From positions 1-64,000 of the forward strand of contig NZ_JPEO01000017.1 in NCBI RefSeq assembly GCF_000753795.1: a DNA stretch of 64,000 bases. Direction: 5' to 3'. How positions within the stretch are numbered: the first letter of the stretch is position 1; each line of letters begins with the position of its first letter. Source of the DNA: Shewanella mangrovi. GTDB taxonomy: Bacteria > Pseudomonadota > Gammaproteobacteria > Enterobacterales > Shewanellaceae. The notes under the pieces were generated by a model. The model had not been told where the DNA came from and searched no databases. It worked only from the letters and a program-made list of their open reading frames with translations. Of the stretch, positions 54,477-62,023 are shown piece by piece. The position numbers and the translations under genes were made by a program.

Positions 54477-55684
54477 CCTGGACGTCCATCAACTCTTGGA
54501 CGCGTTAAAATCTTGGTGTAGTGGTACACAAAAATGGCAAATGAACCAAACCAGAACACTGCTGCAAACCATAGCCAAAGGTGGGTTTGGCTGGGAAAGT
54601 AAATCGGCATGATGGCTCTAAAAATTGCAGCCAAAGGCAGACAGATAAATGCGATTCGCATGTTGGGTCCTTGGTAGATATTCCGCCCAGTGTGGCCGAG
54701 TGAAACTCGCGAAATCATTGATAGGCAAAGCATTGCCATGCCGCCAATTGCGAATAAGTGTAGCAGACAGCGATAAGCAAATTCGTCGTTAAAATACCAG
54801 CTCATCATCAGTAAGCTTATTGGCAACGTAAAATAAGCAATGTGTAAGGACCAAAGCAGTGGTTCCCTGAAAGATTTTAGCGGCATCCAGCGAGAAGCTC
54901 TGATCAGGTGGAGTACACCCGCAATGAATAGCAGCACTTGGATAAATGCACTTGGTAATAGCTCGAATAATGCTTGTAAAACCAGCGTGAGCATGATCAG
55001 TAATAACGGATATTCTACCCAAGGTAATGCGGGTTGCTTGATTGCATTCAATCTCATTGCAGTAAAGAAGCCAATCACTCGACCGCCAACAATCGTGATC
55101 AGTAACGAAAGCCACCAAAGCATAGACTGCCAAATTTGGTGTGCCAGAATAAAATCACGGACATACAATGAATAGTAACTGAGAATATTGATACATAATG
55201 CGACAATAATCATCAGTGGAAATCCAATATTGCGCCACTGTTTTACCTTATAAATACTCCTCCATAAGGTGGAGCCAACTATTCCTAAAAATAGTATGTC
55301 GAATACGGCGGGCAGAATAATGGGGAGCGGTGTAGGGATGAGCAAGCTCAAGCGTGCCAACGCCCAACAAGAAAATGTTAGCGCTAATGGCCAATTTTTA
55401 AGAGATGGCTGATTTGTCCAGTTTTGTACTGCTGTCAGCAAAAATCCTGACACAATTGCCATGGCAAATCCGAATAGTAATTCGTGGGGGTGCCACCACA
55501 ACGGTAGGATTGGCGACCAGAATGTATCTTCAAATAAGGAGTATGATGGTAAGAGCCAAGTTATCACCCACAAAGGAATGTAGAGAGCAGCAATAATCGC
55601 CCCACCAAGAAAAAAGGGCCGAAAACCTAAGCGCCAAATGGCCGGTGTTTTAGCAACTTTGCTTGGATCATCAATATTCAACAT
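54473..55684 (-). CDS. nnrS: NnrS family membrane protein
   Basis: 403 residues, about 12 membrane helices with several His in the helices (WHPHELLFGFAMAIVSGF, GRVIGFFTA, LHLFAIGGMAMLCLSMISRVSLGHTG). NnrS is a haem- and copper-containing protein that protects cells from nitrosative stress in Vibrio and others. It directly precedes nrfA with a four-base overlap, so it is translationally coupled. Confidence 0.94.
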   Translation of the reverse strand: MLNIDDPSKVAKTPAIWRLGFRPFFLGGAIIAALYIPLWVITWLLPSYSLFEDTFWSPILPLWWHPHELLFGFAMAIVSGFLLTAVQNWTNQPSLKNWPLALTFSCWALARLSLLIPTPLPIILPAVFDILFLGIVGSTLWRSIYKVKQWRNIGFPLMIIVALCINILSYYSLYVRDFILAHQIWQSMLWWLSLLITIVGGRVIGFFTAMRLNAIKQPALPWVEYPLLLIMLTLVLQALFELLPSAFIQVLLFIAGVLHLIRASRWMPLKSFREPLLWSLHIAYFTLPISLLMMSWYFNDEFAYRCLLHLFAIGGMAMLCLSMISRVSLGHTGRNIYQGPNMRIAFICLPLAAIFRAIMPIYFPSQTHLWLWFAAVFWFGSFAIFVYHYTKILTRPRVDGRPG

Positions 55685-55745
55685 GTTCAGTTACTGCCAA
55701 AACCAAAGGTGTATATATTATGCAGCTTATTGTTTTGGCATCACC

Positions 55746-55793
55746 ATACCAAATCTAGGTTCCAATTTTGGTATCAACATCTCACTTTGATAC
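55746..55793. promoter_or_regulatory. Overlapping inverted repeats upstream of nnrS-nrfA
   Basis: ATACCAAA (55746-55753) / TTTGGTAT (55767-55774), and overlapping it GTATCA (55771-55776) / TGATAC (55788-55793). They lie 60-110 bases before the nnrS start and are probably regulatory. I cannot name the binding protein; a clear -24/-12 element was not found. Confidence 0.5.
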
Positions 55794-55889
55794 GACCATT
55801 GAGATTTGGGATATTTCTATCGATCCGGTGAATACTCCAGATGACCTTTGGCTCTCAGGGAATAACTTGTACTACTCAAAATACTCTCG

Positions 55890-56093
55890 TCAATTAATTA
55901 TGTTTGTGTTTAGCCAAGGAAAATGTTCGCGAAATATCATTAGCTCGCTTTGGATAATTTCTTTTTCAACTTTGATTTCAAGTTGTCCGAGTTCATAAAC
56001 GTAGCTGTTGGAGTGCCATGTGCGGACGTAGTCGAAAAGTGTATCCATACAAACTGGTGCTTCCTGCGGAATAGTTAACGCTAATGTCTTCAT
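55890..56093 (-). CDS. Small hypothetical protein upstream of nnrS
   Basis: 67 residues, soluble, no recognised domain. Contains FDYVRTWHSNSYVYELGQLEIKVE, read in parts. GGAG about nine bases before the ATG supports expression. Upstream is another inverted repeat TTGTATC (56136-56142) / GATACAA (56168-56174). On the same strand as nnrS-nrfA, about 205 bases before nnrS, so it could be part of the same response. Confidence 0.55.
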   Translation of the reverse strand: MKTLALTIPQEAPVCMDTLFDYVRTWHSNSYVYELGQLEIKVEKEIIQSELMIFREHFPWLNTNIIN

Positions 56094-56512
56094 AACGTTT
56101 TCTCCGTCACGGAAATATCACAAATTTTTAAGGTTTTGTATCGTAAATGTAAAGATTGTGTGTTTTTGATACAAGATTTTTTTGGCTTTAATAAGTAAAT
56201 TTATCTCTTTGTGGGTACAGCGTAAGGACTACAAAGTGGTGCGTTTTAAACAGCATAATTTCAAGAGCTACAAGTCGCCACTTGATATGAGACGGCGGTT
56301 ACTCATTCTGACCAAGTTGTACTAATGCTACAAAGTGACCAAATGTAGGGTGTGGAAATGCAGAGTGCCCGTTTAACGGGGTTTCATCGCTGTACAGAAG
56401 TTAGTGGCCTTGAACAGTTTTGGGTACATCCGTTGCCCTTAGATTGTCTGCATTGACATTCACGACAGGGAGCGTCAGTAATAGGCTAAAATGCCAAATC
56501 GGATAATCAACA
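56094..56512. other. Intergenic region with repeated CTACAA words
   Basis: About 420 bases with no gene. ACTACAAAGTGG (56228), GCTACAAGTCGCC (56267) and GCTACAAAGTGACC (56327) are related words about 40-60 bases apart, besides the inverted repeat before the small gene. Their role is unknown; they could be operators for the chromate transporter gene. Confidence 0.35.
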
Positions 56513-57646
56513 ATGTGGTCGATATTTAAAAGCTTTTTCTTTCTTGGCTGGATTAGCTTTGGTGGACCGGCAGCTCATATTGGCTACTTCAGACAGTATT
56601 TTGTGGAAAAACACAAATGGTTGGAAGATAGTGAGTATGCTCAAATCGTTGCGCTCAGTCAGTTCTTACCGGGACCAGGCTCTAGTCAGGTCGGCTTTGC
56701 ACTTGGCTATAAAAAAGGTGGTTTATCCGGAGCAATAGCTGCATTTTTAGGCTTTACCTTACCGTCTGTCACTATCATGTTGCTATTGGCAATGCTCAGT
56801 CGTCATTTTCTTGATTCAGAAGTATATGAGAGTGTCGTTCATAGCCTCAAATTGTTAGCGGTTGTAGTGGTTGCTGATGCCGTTTGGGGGATGTATAGCA
56901 ATTTCTGCAAAAGCCGACTTACTGTTGGCATTTGCATTGTTACTGCTAGCGTCCTGCTACTTGTACCGCAAATCAGCACTCAAATGATATTGCTGATGAT
57001 TGCTGGATTGATTGGCAGTCGCTATCTGGTTGCTTCTGCTACTGCGGTAAGTGGATCATTTAAACCGTCAGTAATGCCACTGCTTCTATTTTTGCTCCTG
57101 CTTTTTTGCTTGCCGCTAACAACGCGATTTCACTCGCTTTTAGCGATATTTAGCAACTTCTTTTGGGCTGGTAGCCTCGTTTTTGGCGGTGGTCATGTCG
57201 TTCTTCCACTTCTCCAGGGATTGGTTGGTGAGCAGGTTTCTCAGGATGCCTTTATGACGGGCTATGCCGCAGCACAAGTTGTACCAGGGCCGATGTTCAC
57301 AATGGCAACTTATATCGGTTATGTGATGTCTTCAGGCTCTATTATCGGAGCTCTGGTAGCAACTATTGGTATATTTATGCCGGGATTTCTGCTGCTGTTA
57401 GGCGTGTTGAGGAATTGGCAACTACTTGCAAGTAAACCAAGAATCGCGGGAGCAATTAAAGGGGTAAACGCCGCTGTAGTTGGACTTTTGCTTGCTGCAC
57501 TATATCAACCAGTTTTTAGCAGTGCCGTTGGCACATTGACCGATGTTGCGTTGATCCTTGCTGGATTTTACATATACAAGAAGTTCAACTTATCACTACT
57601 TTGGACAATACTGTTTTTTGTTATGGCAGGTTCTCTGGTTTCATGA
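56513..57646 (+). CDS. chrA: Chromate transporter (CHR family, bidomain)
   Basis: 377 residues, two CHR domains. The first has FGGPAAHIGYFR and LPGPGSSQVGFALGYKKGG. The second has FGGGHVVLPLLQG and PGPMFTMATYIGYVMS. Hydrophobic throughout, about ten membrane segments. Characterised members export chromate using the proton motive force. Single gene, no chrB or regulator next to it. Confidence 0.93.
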   Translation: MWSIFKSFFFLGWISFGGPAAHIGYFRQYFVEKHKWLEDSEYAQIVALSQFLPGPGSSQVGFALGYKKGGLSGAIAAFLGFTLPSVTIMLLLAMLSRHFLDSEVYESVVHSLKLLAVVVVADAVWGMYSNFCKSRLTVGICIVTASVLLLVPQISTQMILLMIAGLIGSRYLVASATAVSGSFKPSVMPLLLFLLLLFCLPLTTRFHSLLAIFSNFFWAGSLVFGGGHVVLPLLQGLVGEQVSQDAFMTGYAAAQVVPGPMFTMATYIGYVMSSGSIIGALVATIGIFMPGFLLLLGVLRNWQLLASKPRIAGAIKGVNAAVVGLLLAALYQPVFSSAVGTLTDVALILAGFYIYKKFNLSLLWTILFFVMAGSLVS

Positions 57647-57713
57647 TGAATAAAACACTAACGAAAGATGGTTGCACCGTCGGCATGGCTTCGTGTTCTT
57701 TGCGGATTAACCA

Positions 57714-57798
57714 CTTCTGCCCCATTGTGAGTTAGCATCGTGAAGTTAGGCTAAGTGTGACGCACACTGATTGACCTAATTCTAATAATGATACAAGG
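57714..57798 (+). repeat. Dispersed repeat, copy E
   Basis: Left block CTTCTGCCCCATTGTGAG plus TTAGC (57714-57735), right block TTGACCTAATTCTAATAATG plus ATACAAGG (57771-57798). The left block is partly inverted relative to ACTAACGAAAGATGG upstream, so the whole 57656-57735 stretch could fold as a hairpin. It is the first recognisable feature after chrA and lies 286 bases before the CBASS operon. Confidence 0.65.
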
Positions 57799-57836
57799 TT
57801 ACTACCTAACCAGTTTATTAGCGCTGATTAAGTATG

Positions 57837-57924
57837 TTGTTCTTAGGCTCGCTTGAAGCGTTAGCGTCGCAGGTTAAGCGAGCTTGCGCATAGCCACCGC
57901 CAGCTAGCTTCAAGTAAGGAACAA
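57837..57924 (+). other. Nested inverted repeat before the CBASS operon
   Basis: The outer stem pairs TTGTTC (57837-57842) with GAACAA (57919-57924) and continues as CTTGAAGC (57852-57859) with GCTTCAAG (57907-57914). An alternative inner stem, GCTCGCTT (57847-57854) / AAGCGAGC (57876-57883), shares bases with the outer one, so only one form can exist at a time. Could be a structured RNA leader, att-like site or terminator. Confidence 0.5.
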
Positions 57925-58083
57925 ACATTCTCAATGTTGGCGGAATAGGGAGAGTTCAGATACAAGGAAGTCAAATAGCCCATCATCATGCGCACCACCT
58001 CCGGAATCTGTCACTCACAAAACAAGCCACGGCAACGGGCACGGAAGACCGCGCCGTTGCTTTCCAAAGTTAGGAGTAAATTC

Positions 58084-58983
58084 ATGAGTAGGGATTGGGA
58101 GTCTGTATTTACAACTTGGTCGCAAGGTCCAGGTAAAACCGAGCAAGAGCGGGCAGATAATGCCGAGAGACAAATAAGACAAGCGATTCAGGCGAGTGAT
58201 AAATTAAAAAATAGGAATATCAAGGTTTTTACACAAGGTTCTTACAGAAACAGAGTTAATGTAAGACAGGACAGTGATGTGGATGTGGGTGTCCTCTGCT
58301 TCGATACATATTTTCCTGAATATCCTGATGACAACGTAAAAATGGAACTCGCAAAAAGCTTTGTCCCGGCTACTTATGAATATGCGACTTTTAAAAGCGA
58401 ACTTGAAGAGGCGCTTGTAGCTAGATTTGGAAGGGCTGCGGTTACGCGTGGTAGTAAAGCATTTGATATCAAAGCGAATACTTATCGCGTGGAGTCAGAT
58501 GTGGCAGCATTTTTTGAACATCGCCGATATGTTACCACAACCTATTATCATTCCGGCGTAGAAATGATACCTGATGATTATGACCCGCCTAGGGTCAAAA
58601 ATTGGCCGGAACAACATTATGAAAATGGAGTTTCAAAAAACGACGCCACCTCTAGAAAATACAAAAGAGTTGTTAGGGTCTTAAAGAAGCTATCGAATGA
58701 AATGGCGTCAAATGGAATTCAATCAGCAAAAGATGCGCCGAGCTTTCTCATTGAATGTTTAGTGTTTAATGCATCAAACTCATGTTTTCAGTATCAATCT
58801 TTTAAGCAAATGGTCAGGGCGGTTCTCGCAGAGCTGTTCAACAACACTTTATCTGACGAAATGTGTTCTGAATGGGGCGAAGTAAATGAATTGAAATATC
58901 TTTTTAGAGGCTCACAGCCATGGACACGAGCGAGTGCTCACCAGTTCTTAAGTGATGCGTGGGACTACATAGGTTACGAATAA
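58084..58983 (+). CDS. CBASS CD-NTase (cGAS/DncV-like nucleotidyltransferase)
   Basis: 299 residues from the ATG at 58084 (TAGGAG upstream); a longer frame to 57988 has no family features. DNA-polymerase-beta-like active site: GSYRNRVNVRQDSDVDVGVL with Gly52-Ser53 and Asp65/Asp67, third acid Asp139 in VESDVAAFF. Such enzymes make cyclic oligonucleotides after phage sensing. Clade not assigned. Coupled to the effector gene with a one-base TAATG overlap. No cap2/cap3 or HORMA/TRIP13 genes, so a minimal type I system. Confidence 0.9.
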   Translation: MSRDWESVFTTWSQGPGKTEQERADNAERQIRQAIQASDKLKNRNIKVFTQGSYRNRVNVRQDSDVDVGVLCFDTYFPEYPDDNVKMELAKSFVPATYEYATFKSELEEALVARFGRAAVTRGSKAFDIKANTYRVESDVAAFFEHRRYVTTTYYHSGVEMIPDDYDPPRVKNWPEQHYENGVSKNDATSRKYKRVVRVLKKLSNEMASNGIQSAKDAPSFLIECLVFNASNSCFQYQSFKQMVRAVLAELFNNTLSDEMCSEWGEVNELKYLFRGSQPWTRASAHQFLSDAWDYIGYE

Positions 58984-59615
58984 TGCTAACTAGACTTCAT
59001 ATTTCATCATTTATTGGTCTCACGATTGGGGTTTGGTTGCTTGCTCTATGGATCCAAGGCATGCCTGTACTAAGTGCGGACTTTGTAAAACCATTTGGTA
59101 CAGTAGTTGGTGTCATAACTCTGTTTGTAACCTTGTTTAACAAATACATGTGGTCATGGAAAATATTTAAAGGTTGGTATGTTAAAAGACCAGACTTGAG
59201 AGGAACGTGGAAAGTTGAGCTGAAAAGTAGCTGGATAAACCCCGAAACTGGTGAAGGAATCGCACCAATCTATGGATATGCAGTAATCAGGCAGTCGTTA
59301 ACATTTCTTAGTTTGAGGTTGATGACAAAGGAATCTAGATCTGTGTTGGTGGCTCACAGCATAGAGCAGCAAGAAGATGAAGATCTGTTCAAGCTAGTTG
59401 GTGTTTATCGAAATGAACCCAAAATTGAATTACAGGGTGTAAGAAGCGAAATCCATCATGGCTCTTTCGCTCTAGAAATTCATGGTTCTCCTGTCGAAGA
59501 GCTCGAAGGGCATTATTGGACAGATAGGGCAACCAAAGGTGGAATGAAATTGGTTGGTCGTGTGGAAAAATTATATAACACATATGAGCAGGCAGAGCGT
59601 GAAATAGGCAACTAA
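58983..59615 (+). CDS. Cap15-like CBASS effector (two transmembrane helices and beta-barrel domain)
   Basis: 210 residues from the ATG overlapping the CD-NTase stop. Two membrane helices (about 9-25 and 36-53), then a beta-rich domain from about 70 with LRGTWKVELKSSW, IRQSLTFLSLRLM, KESRSVLVAHSI, IHHGSFALEI and LEGHYWTDRATKG. This is the layout of Cap15 (S-2TM-beta), whose barrel binds the cyclic nucleotide and whose helices then disrupt the inner membrane, killing the infected cell. Cap15 assignment is by pattern, not search. Confidence 0.85.
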   Translation: MLTRLHISSFIGLTIGVWLLALWIQGMPVLSADFVKPFGTVVGVITLFVTLFNKYMWSWKIFKGWYVKRPDLRGTWKVELKSSWINPETGEGIAPIYGYAVIRQSLTFLSLRLMTKESRSVLVAHSIEQQEDEDLFKLVGVYRNEPKIELQGVRSEIHHGSFALEIHGSPVEELEGHYWTDRATKGGMKLVGRVEKLYNTYEQAEREIGN

Positions 59616-59758
59616 CAAGGCGCAGCTGTCGGATAATTTTTCCGCTGCGCTCCAAATTTGTGATTTCGCTGAGGCGCTTTTGTCCCAAAAAGATGTAACA
59701 CGTATCGGCCCCTAAACTTGTTACGAGTTCAGATGAATGATCCTTCTGGCACAGCCCA

Positions 59759-59788
59759 ATTGACCAAATTTTAGTAATGATACAGAGT
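59759..59788 (+). repeat. Dispersed repeat, copy F (right block)
   Basis: ATTGACCAAATTTTAGTAAT followed by GATACAGAGT. Differs from copy B (29031-29060) at five positions. It lies about 60 bases before the Abi_C gene start. Confidence 0.7.
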
Positions 59789-59849
59789 GACTAGTCTATC
59801 AGTGGCTATTCAGACGAAATTTATTCTTTAGGTTCACGGAGACTCGAGC

Positions 59850-60674
59850 TTGAATCATCAAATACCAAATTCGGTAATCGGAGCAGTAGCTTCTGTAATC
59901 GCTGAGCATTATTACAGTCACTCCAAGCTTGATACGCTCTTTATGGAAAGCGGAGCGCCGGGAGACGTTCCTGAGGGTAATTGCGAAAAGAAGTGCAGTA
60001 ATTGGCTAAAGCGCTGCAACGAAGATCCTATAATTGATGCGCTAGAAGTTCTGGGCGCGGTGATTCAAGAGTACATGGAACTGGAGCCTCCCTCTTCACT
60101 TTTTGACGGGCTAATATCAACTAATGTGACCGAAGGCCAAGCGAGAATTAATGCCGCATTAGCGAAAAATCAACTGGTCTATCGAATCAATGGGTACGTG
60201 ACGAAAGCAGGCTCAACGCCAATTACTAAAACTCTGGAAGACTATCTGAGATCAGGTGATTTCTCATCCATTGAAAAGGAATTTGAAAGAGCGATTGAGC
60301 ATATCGAAAGTGATCCTCACGCGTCAGTAACCGCATCCTGTTCAATAATCGAAGCCACGCTAAAGTTCTACATCGAAAGCTTCGATGATCTAGCTATGCC
60401 AAATAAACTTAATGTAATGCCACTGTGGGGCGTAGTTCAGCCACACCTTGCACTGAATGCCGATGTCACTTTGGCAGCTGATCAGCACAAATTGCTTAAA
60501 GGTATTTCTTCAATCATTGATGGTGTTGGTGCATTTAGGTCTCATATTGGTTCTGCTCATGGTCGTGGGTCTAACCCACCAAGTATTGTGGTTGCAGAGG
60601 CACGGCTTGCTGTAAATGTTGCACATACTTTGGTGGTCTTCATCATGGAAGTGTTACATGCCAAAAAAGCTTAA
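59850..60674 (+). CDS. Abi_C (abortive infection C-terminal) protein, HEPN-like
   Basis: 274 residues from a TTG with GGAG eight bases upstream. The N-terminal ~150 residues are helical, with EKKCSNWLKRCNED. The C-terminal part (about 155-270) fits the Abi_C family: SCSIIEATLKFYIE, GVGAFRSHIGSAHGRG and EARLAVNVAHTLVVFIMEV. Arg230 and His237 are six residues apart, giving the R-x6-H pattern of HEPN ribonucleases. Predicted RNase effector of abortive infection. Single gene between the CBASS pair and the CHAT gene. Confidence 0.8.
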   Translation: MNHQIPNSVIGAVASVIAEHYYSHSKLDTLFMESGAPGDVPEGNCEKKCSNWLKRCNEDPIIDALEVLGAVIQEYMELEPPSSLFDGLISTNVTEGQARINAALAKNQLVYRINGYVTKAGSTPITKTLEDYLRSGDFSSIEKEFERAIEHIESDPHASVTASCSIIEATLKFYIESFDDLAMPNKLNVMPLWGVVQPHLALNADVTLAADQHKLLKGISSIIDGVGAFRSHIGSAHGRGSNPPSIVVAEARLAVNVAHTLVVFIMEVLHAKKA

Positions 60675-60782
60675 CAATCGCAGGCATACCGACAGTTTTT
60701 CTCTGCGGTTTCACCTCCACTACAAAGCCAAGCATGCCGTGGACGTTCAATATCAGCCAGATTTCACCTTAAGGAGTAGAGT

Positions 60783-61874
60783 GTGTCGTTGTTAGATTCA
60801 TATCGTCGGAATGTAACGAGAAAACGAGAAGAAATCGCCAAGTTACAGCAGGGAAAAGCAAAAGAGCAAACTAAAATTGCCAATCTTTCTGGAAAAATAA
60901 ATTCTGCTTCACAAGCGTTGTCCCGCACGAGTAGTGCAAGCACTGCAAAATCAAAATTACGTGAGATCGAAAGACACCAAAAGGATCAGGCCGCAGCGGA
61001 AAAGAAAGTAGCTGATTTTGACAACAAGATAGCACGAAAGCAGAAAGAACTTTCTGATGAGCAAAAGAAAGTGTCAAAGGAAGAGGAAAAAGATAGTAAG
61101 CAAAGACAAAGGGAGTCAGAACGGCAAGCTAGAGCACACCAATCCCGGATGAATCAAATAAATAGCACTCTCGATAAACATGAGGGCTTGCACCGGAGCA
61201 CAATTGCCACTCTGAAGAGACTTCAAGACCTTCCAGAAAAAATTGTAGTTCTATTTCTCGCTTCGAATCCTGCTGATGCCCAACAGTTAAGGTTGGATGA
61301 GGAGGCACGCTCCATTGGCGATATGATTAGAAAGGCCAAGCACAGAGATTCAGTTTCATTTGAGAGTAGATGGGCAGTTCAACCAATGGATGTTCTGCAA
61401 GCAATAAATGAGTTAAACCCTACAATAGTTCATTTTAGCGGCCATGGTTCAGACTCTGACGAGATAGTATTTCAAGATGCCAATGGCAATGCAAAAATAG
61501 TTAGTAAAGAAGCTATTGTTCAAACCATGATGGCCTCATCGAGTAATATTCGTTTAGTTTTCTTTAATACGTGCTATTCCTATAACCAAGCGGAAGCAAT
61601 CACTGCTCATGTCGAAGCAGCCATTGGGATGAATACCAGCATTGGTGATGATGCGGCCAGGGTATTTTCATCACAATTCTACTCTGCAATAGGATTTGGG
61701 TTTTCCGTCAAAAAGGCATTTGAACAGGCTAAAGCCTTGGTGATGATGGAAGGCCTGAACGAAGAAAACACACCGGAGCTTTTTGTCCAAGAGGGGCTGG
61801 ATCCAAATGATTTAATCATAGTGCGTCCAATAGATCTGGAAAATAAACCTCTGGAATCGCGGGATAAATACTGA
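60783..61874 (+). CDS. Coiled-coil CHAT-domain cysteine protease
   Basis: 363 residues from a GTG with AAGGAG upstream. Residues about 5-135 are almost all charged heptad sequence (long coiled coil). A caspase-like CHAT domain follows at about 152-345. The predicted dyad is His221 (HFSGHGSD) and Cys264 (FFNTCYS); the fold entry IVVLFLASNPADAQQLRLDEEARSI, read in parts, is typical of bacterial CHAT proteins. Related proteases act in Craspase and gasdermin defence. Here it follows an Abi_C gene by 108 bases on the same strand. Confidence 0.88.
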   Translation: MSLLDSYRRNVTRKREEIAKLQQGKAKEQTKIANLSGKINSASQALSRTSSASTAKSKLREIERHQKDQAAAEKKVADFDNKIARKQKELSDEQKKVSKEEEKDSKQRQRESERQARAHQSRMNQINSTLDKHEGLHRSTIATLKRLQDLPEKIVVLFLASNPADAQQLRLDEEARSIGDMIRKAKHRDSVSFESRWAVQPMDVLQAINELNPTIVHFSGHGSDSDEIVFQDANGNAKIVSKEAIVQTMMASSSNIRLVFFNTCYSYNQAEAITAHVEAAIGMNTSIGDDAARVFSSQFYSAIGFGFSVKKAFEQAKALVMMEGLNEENTPELFVQEGLDPNDLIIVRPIDLENKPLESRDKY

Positions 61875-62023
61875 ACAAGACCATGTATCAGACTCCGACA
61901 CTAACGCCTACGCTGGTGATAGCGACGTTAATCCATAGAAATTTTTATCCGAAACTGACGAGTTAGAGTTAATGCTTTAACTCGAAAATGTCCAAAAGCT
62001 CGTTTGAACTGTACTAGCTCAGA
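61875..62023. other. Intergenic region before the insertion sequence
   Basis: About 150 bases, no gene. A TAACG...CGCT / AGCG...GTTA hairpin (about 61903-61932) and a GAGTTA / TAACTC hairpin (about 61959-61983) are visible. They may end the CHAT transcript. Confidence 0.4.
62008..62023. repeat. Target-site duplication, left copy
   Basis: ACTGTACTAGCTCAGA, identical to 63765-63780 on the other side of the insertion sequence. Confidence 0.85.

Noticed and set aside
55685-55745. Sigma-54 promoter for nnrS-nrfA
   Set aside because: The best match (TTGGTATGGTGATGC on the minus strand) has one base too few between GG and GC, so I do not claim it.
57647-61874. Claim that the defence genes are a canonical integron cassette array
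   Set aside because: Some gaps begin like attC sites, but I found no GTTRRRY partner ends in the right places and no IntI gene. I keep it only as a hypothesis in a finding.
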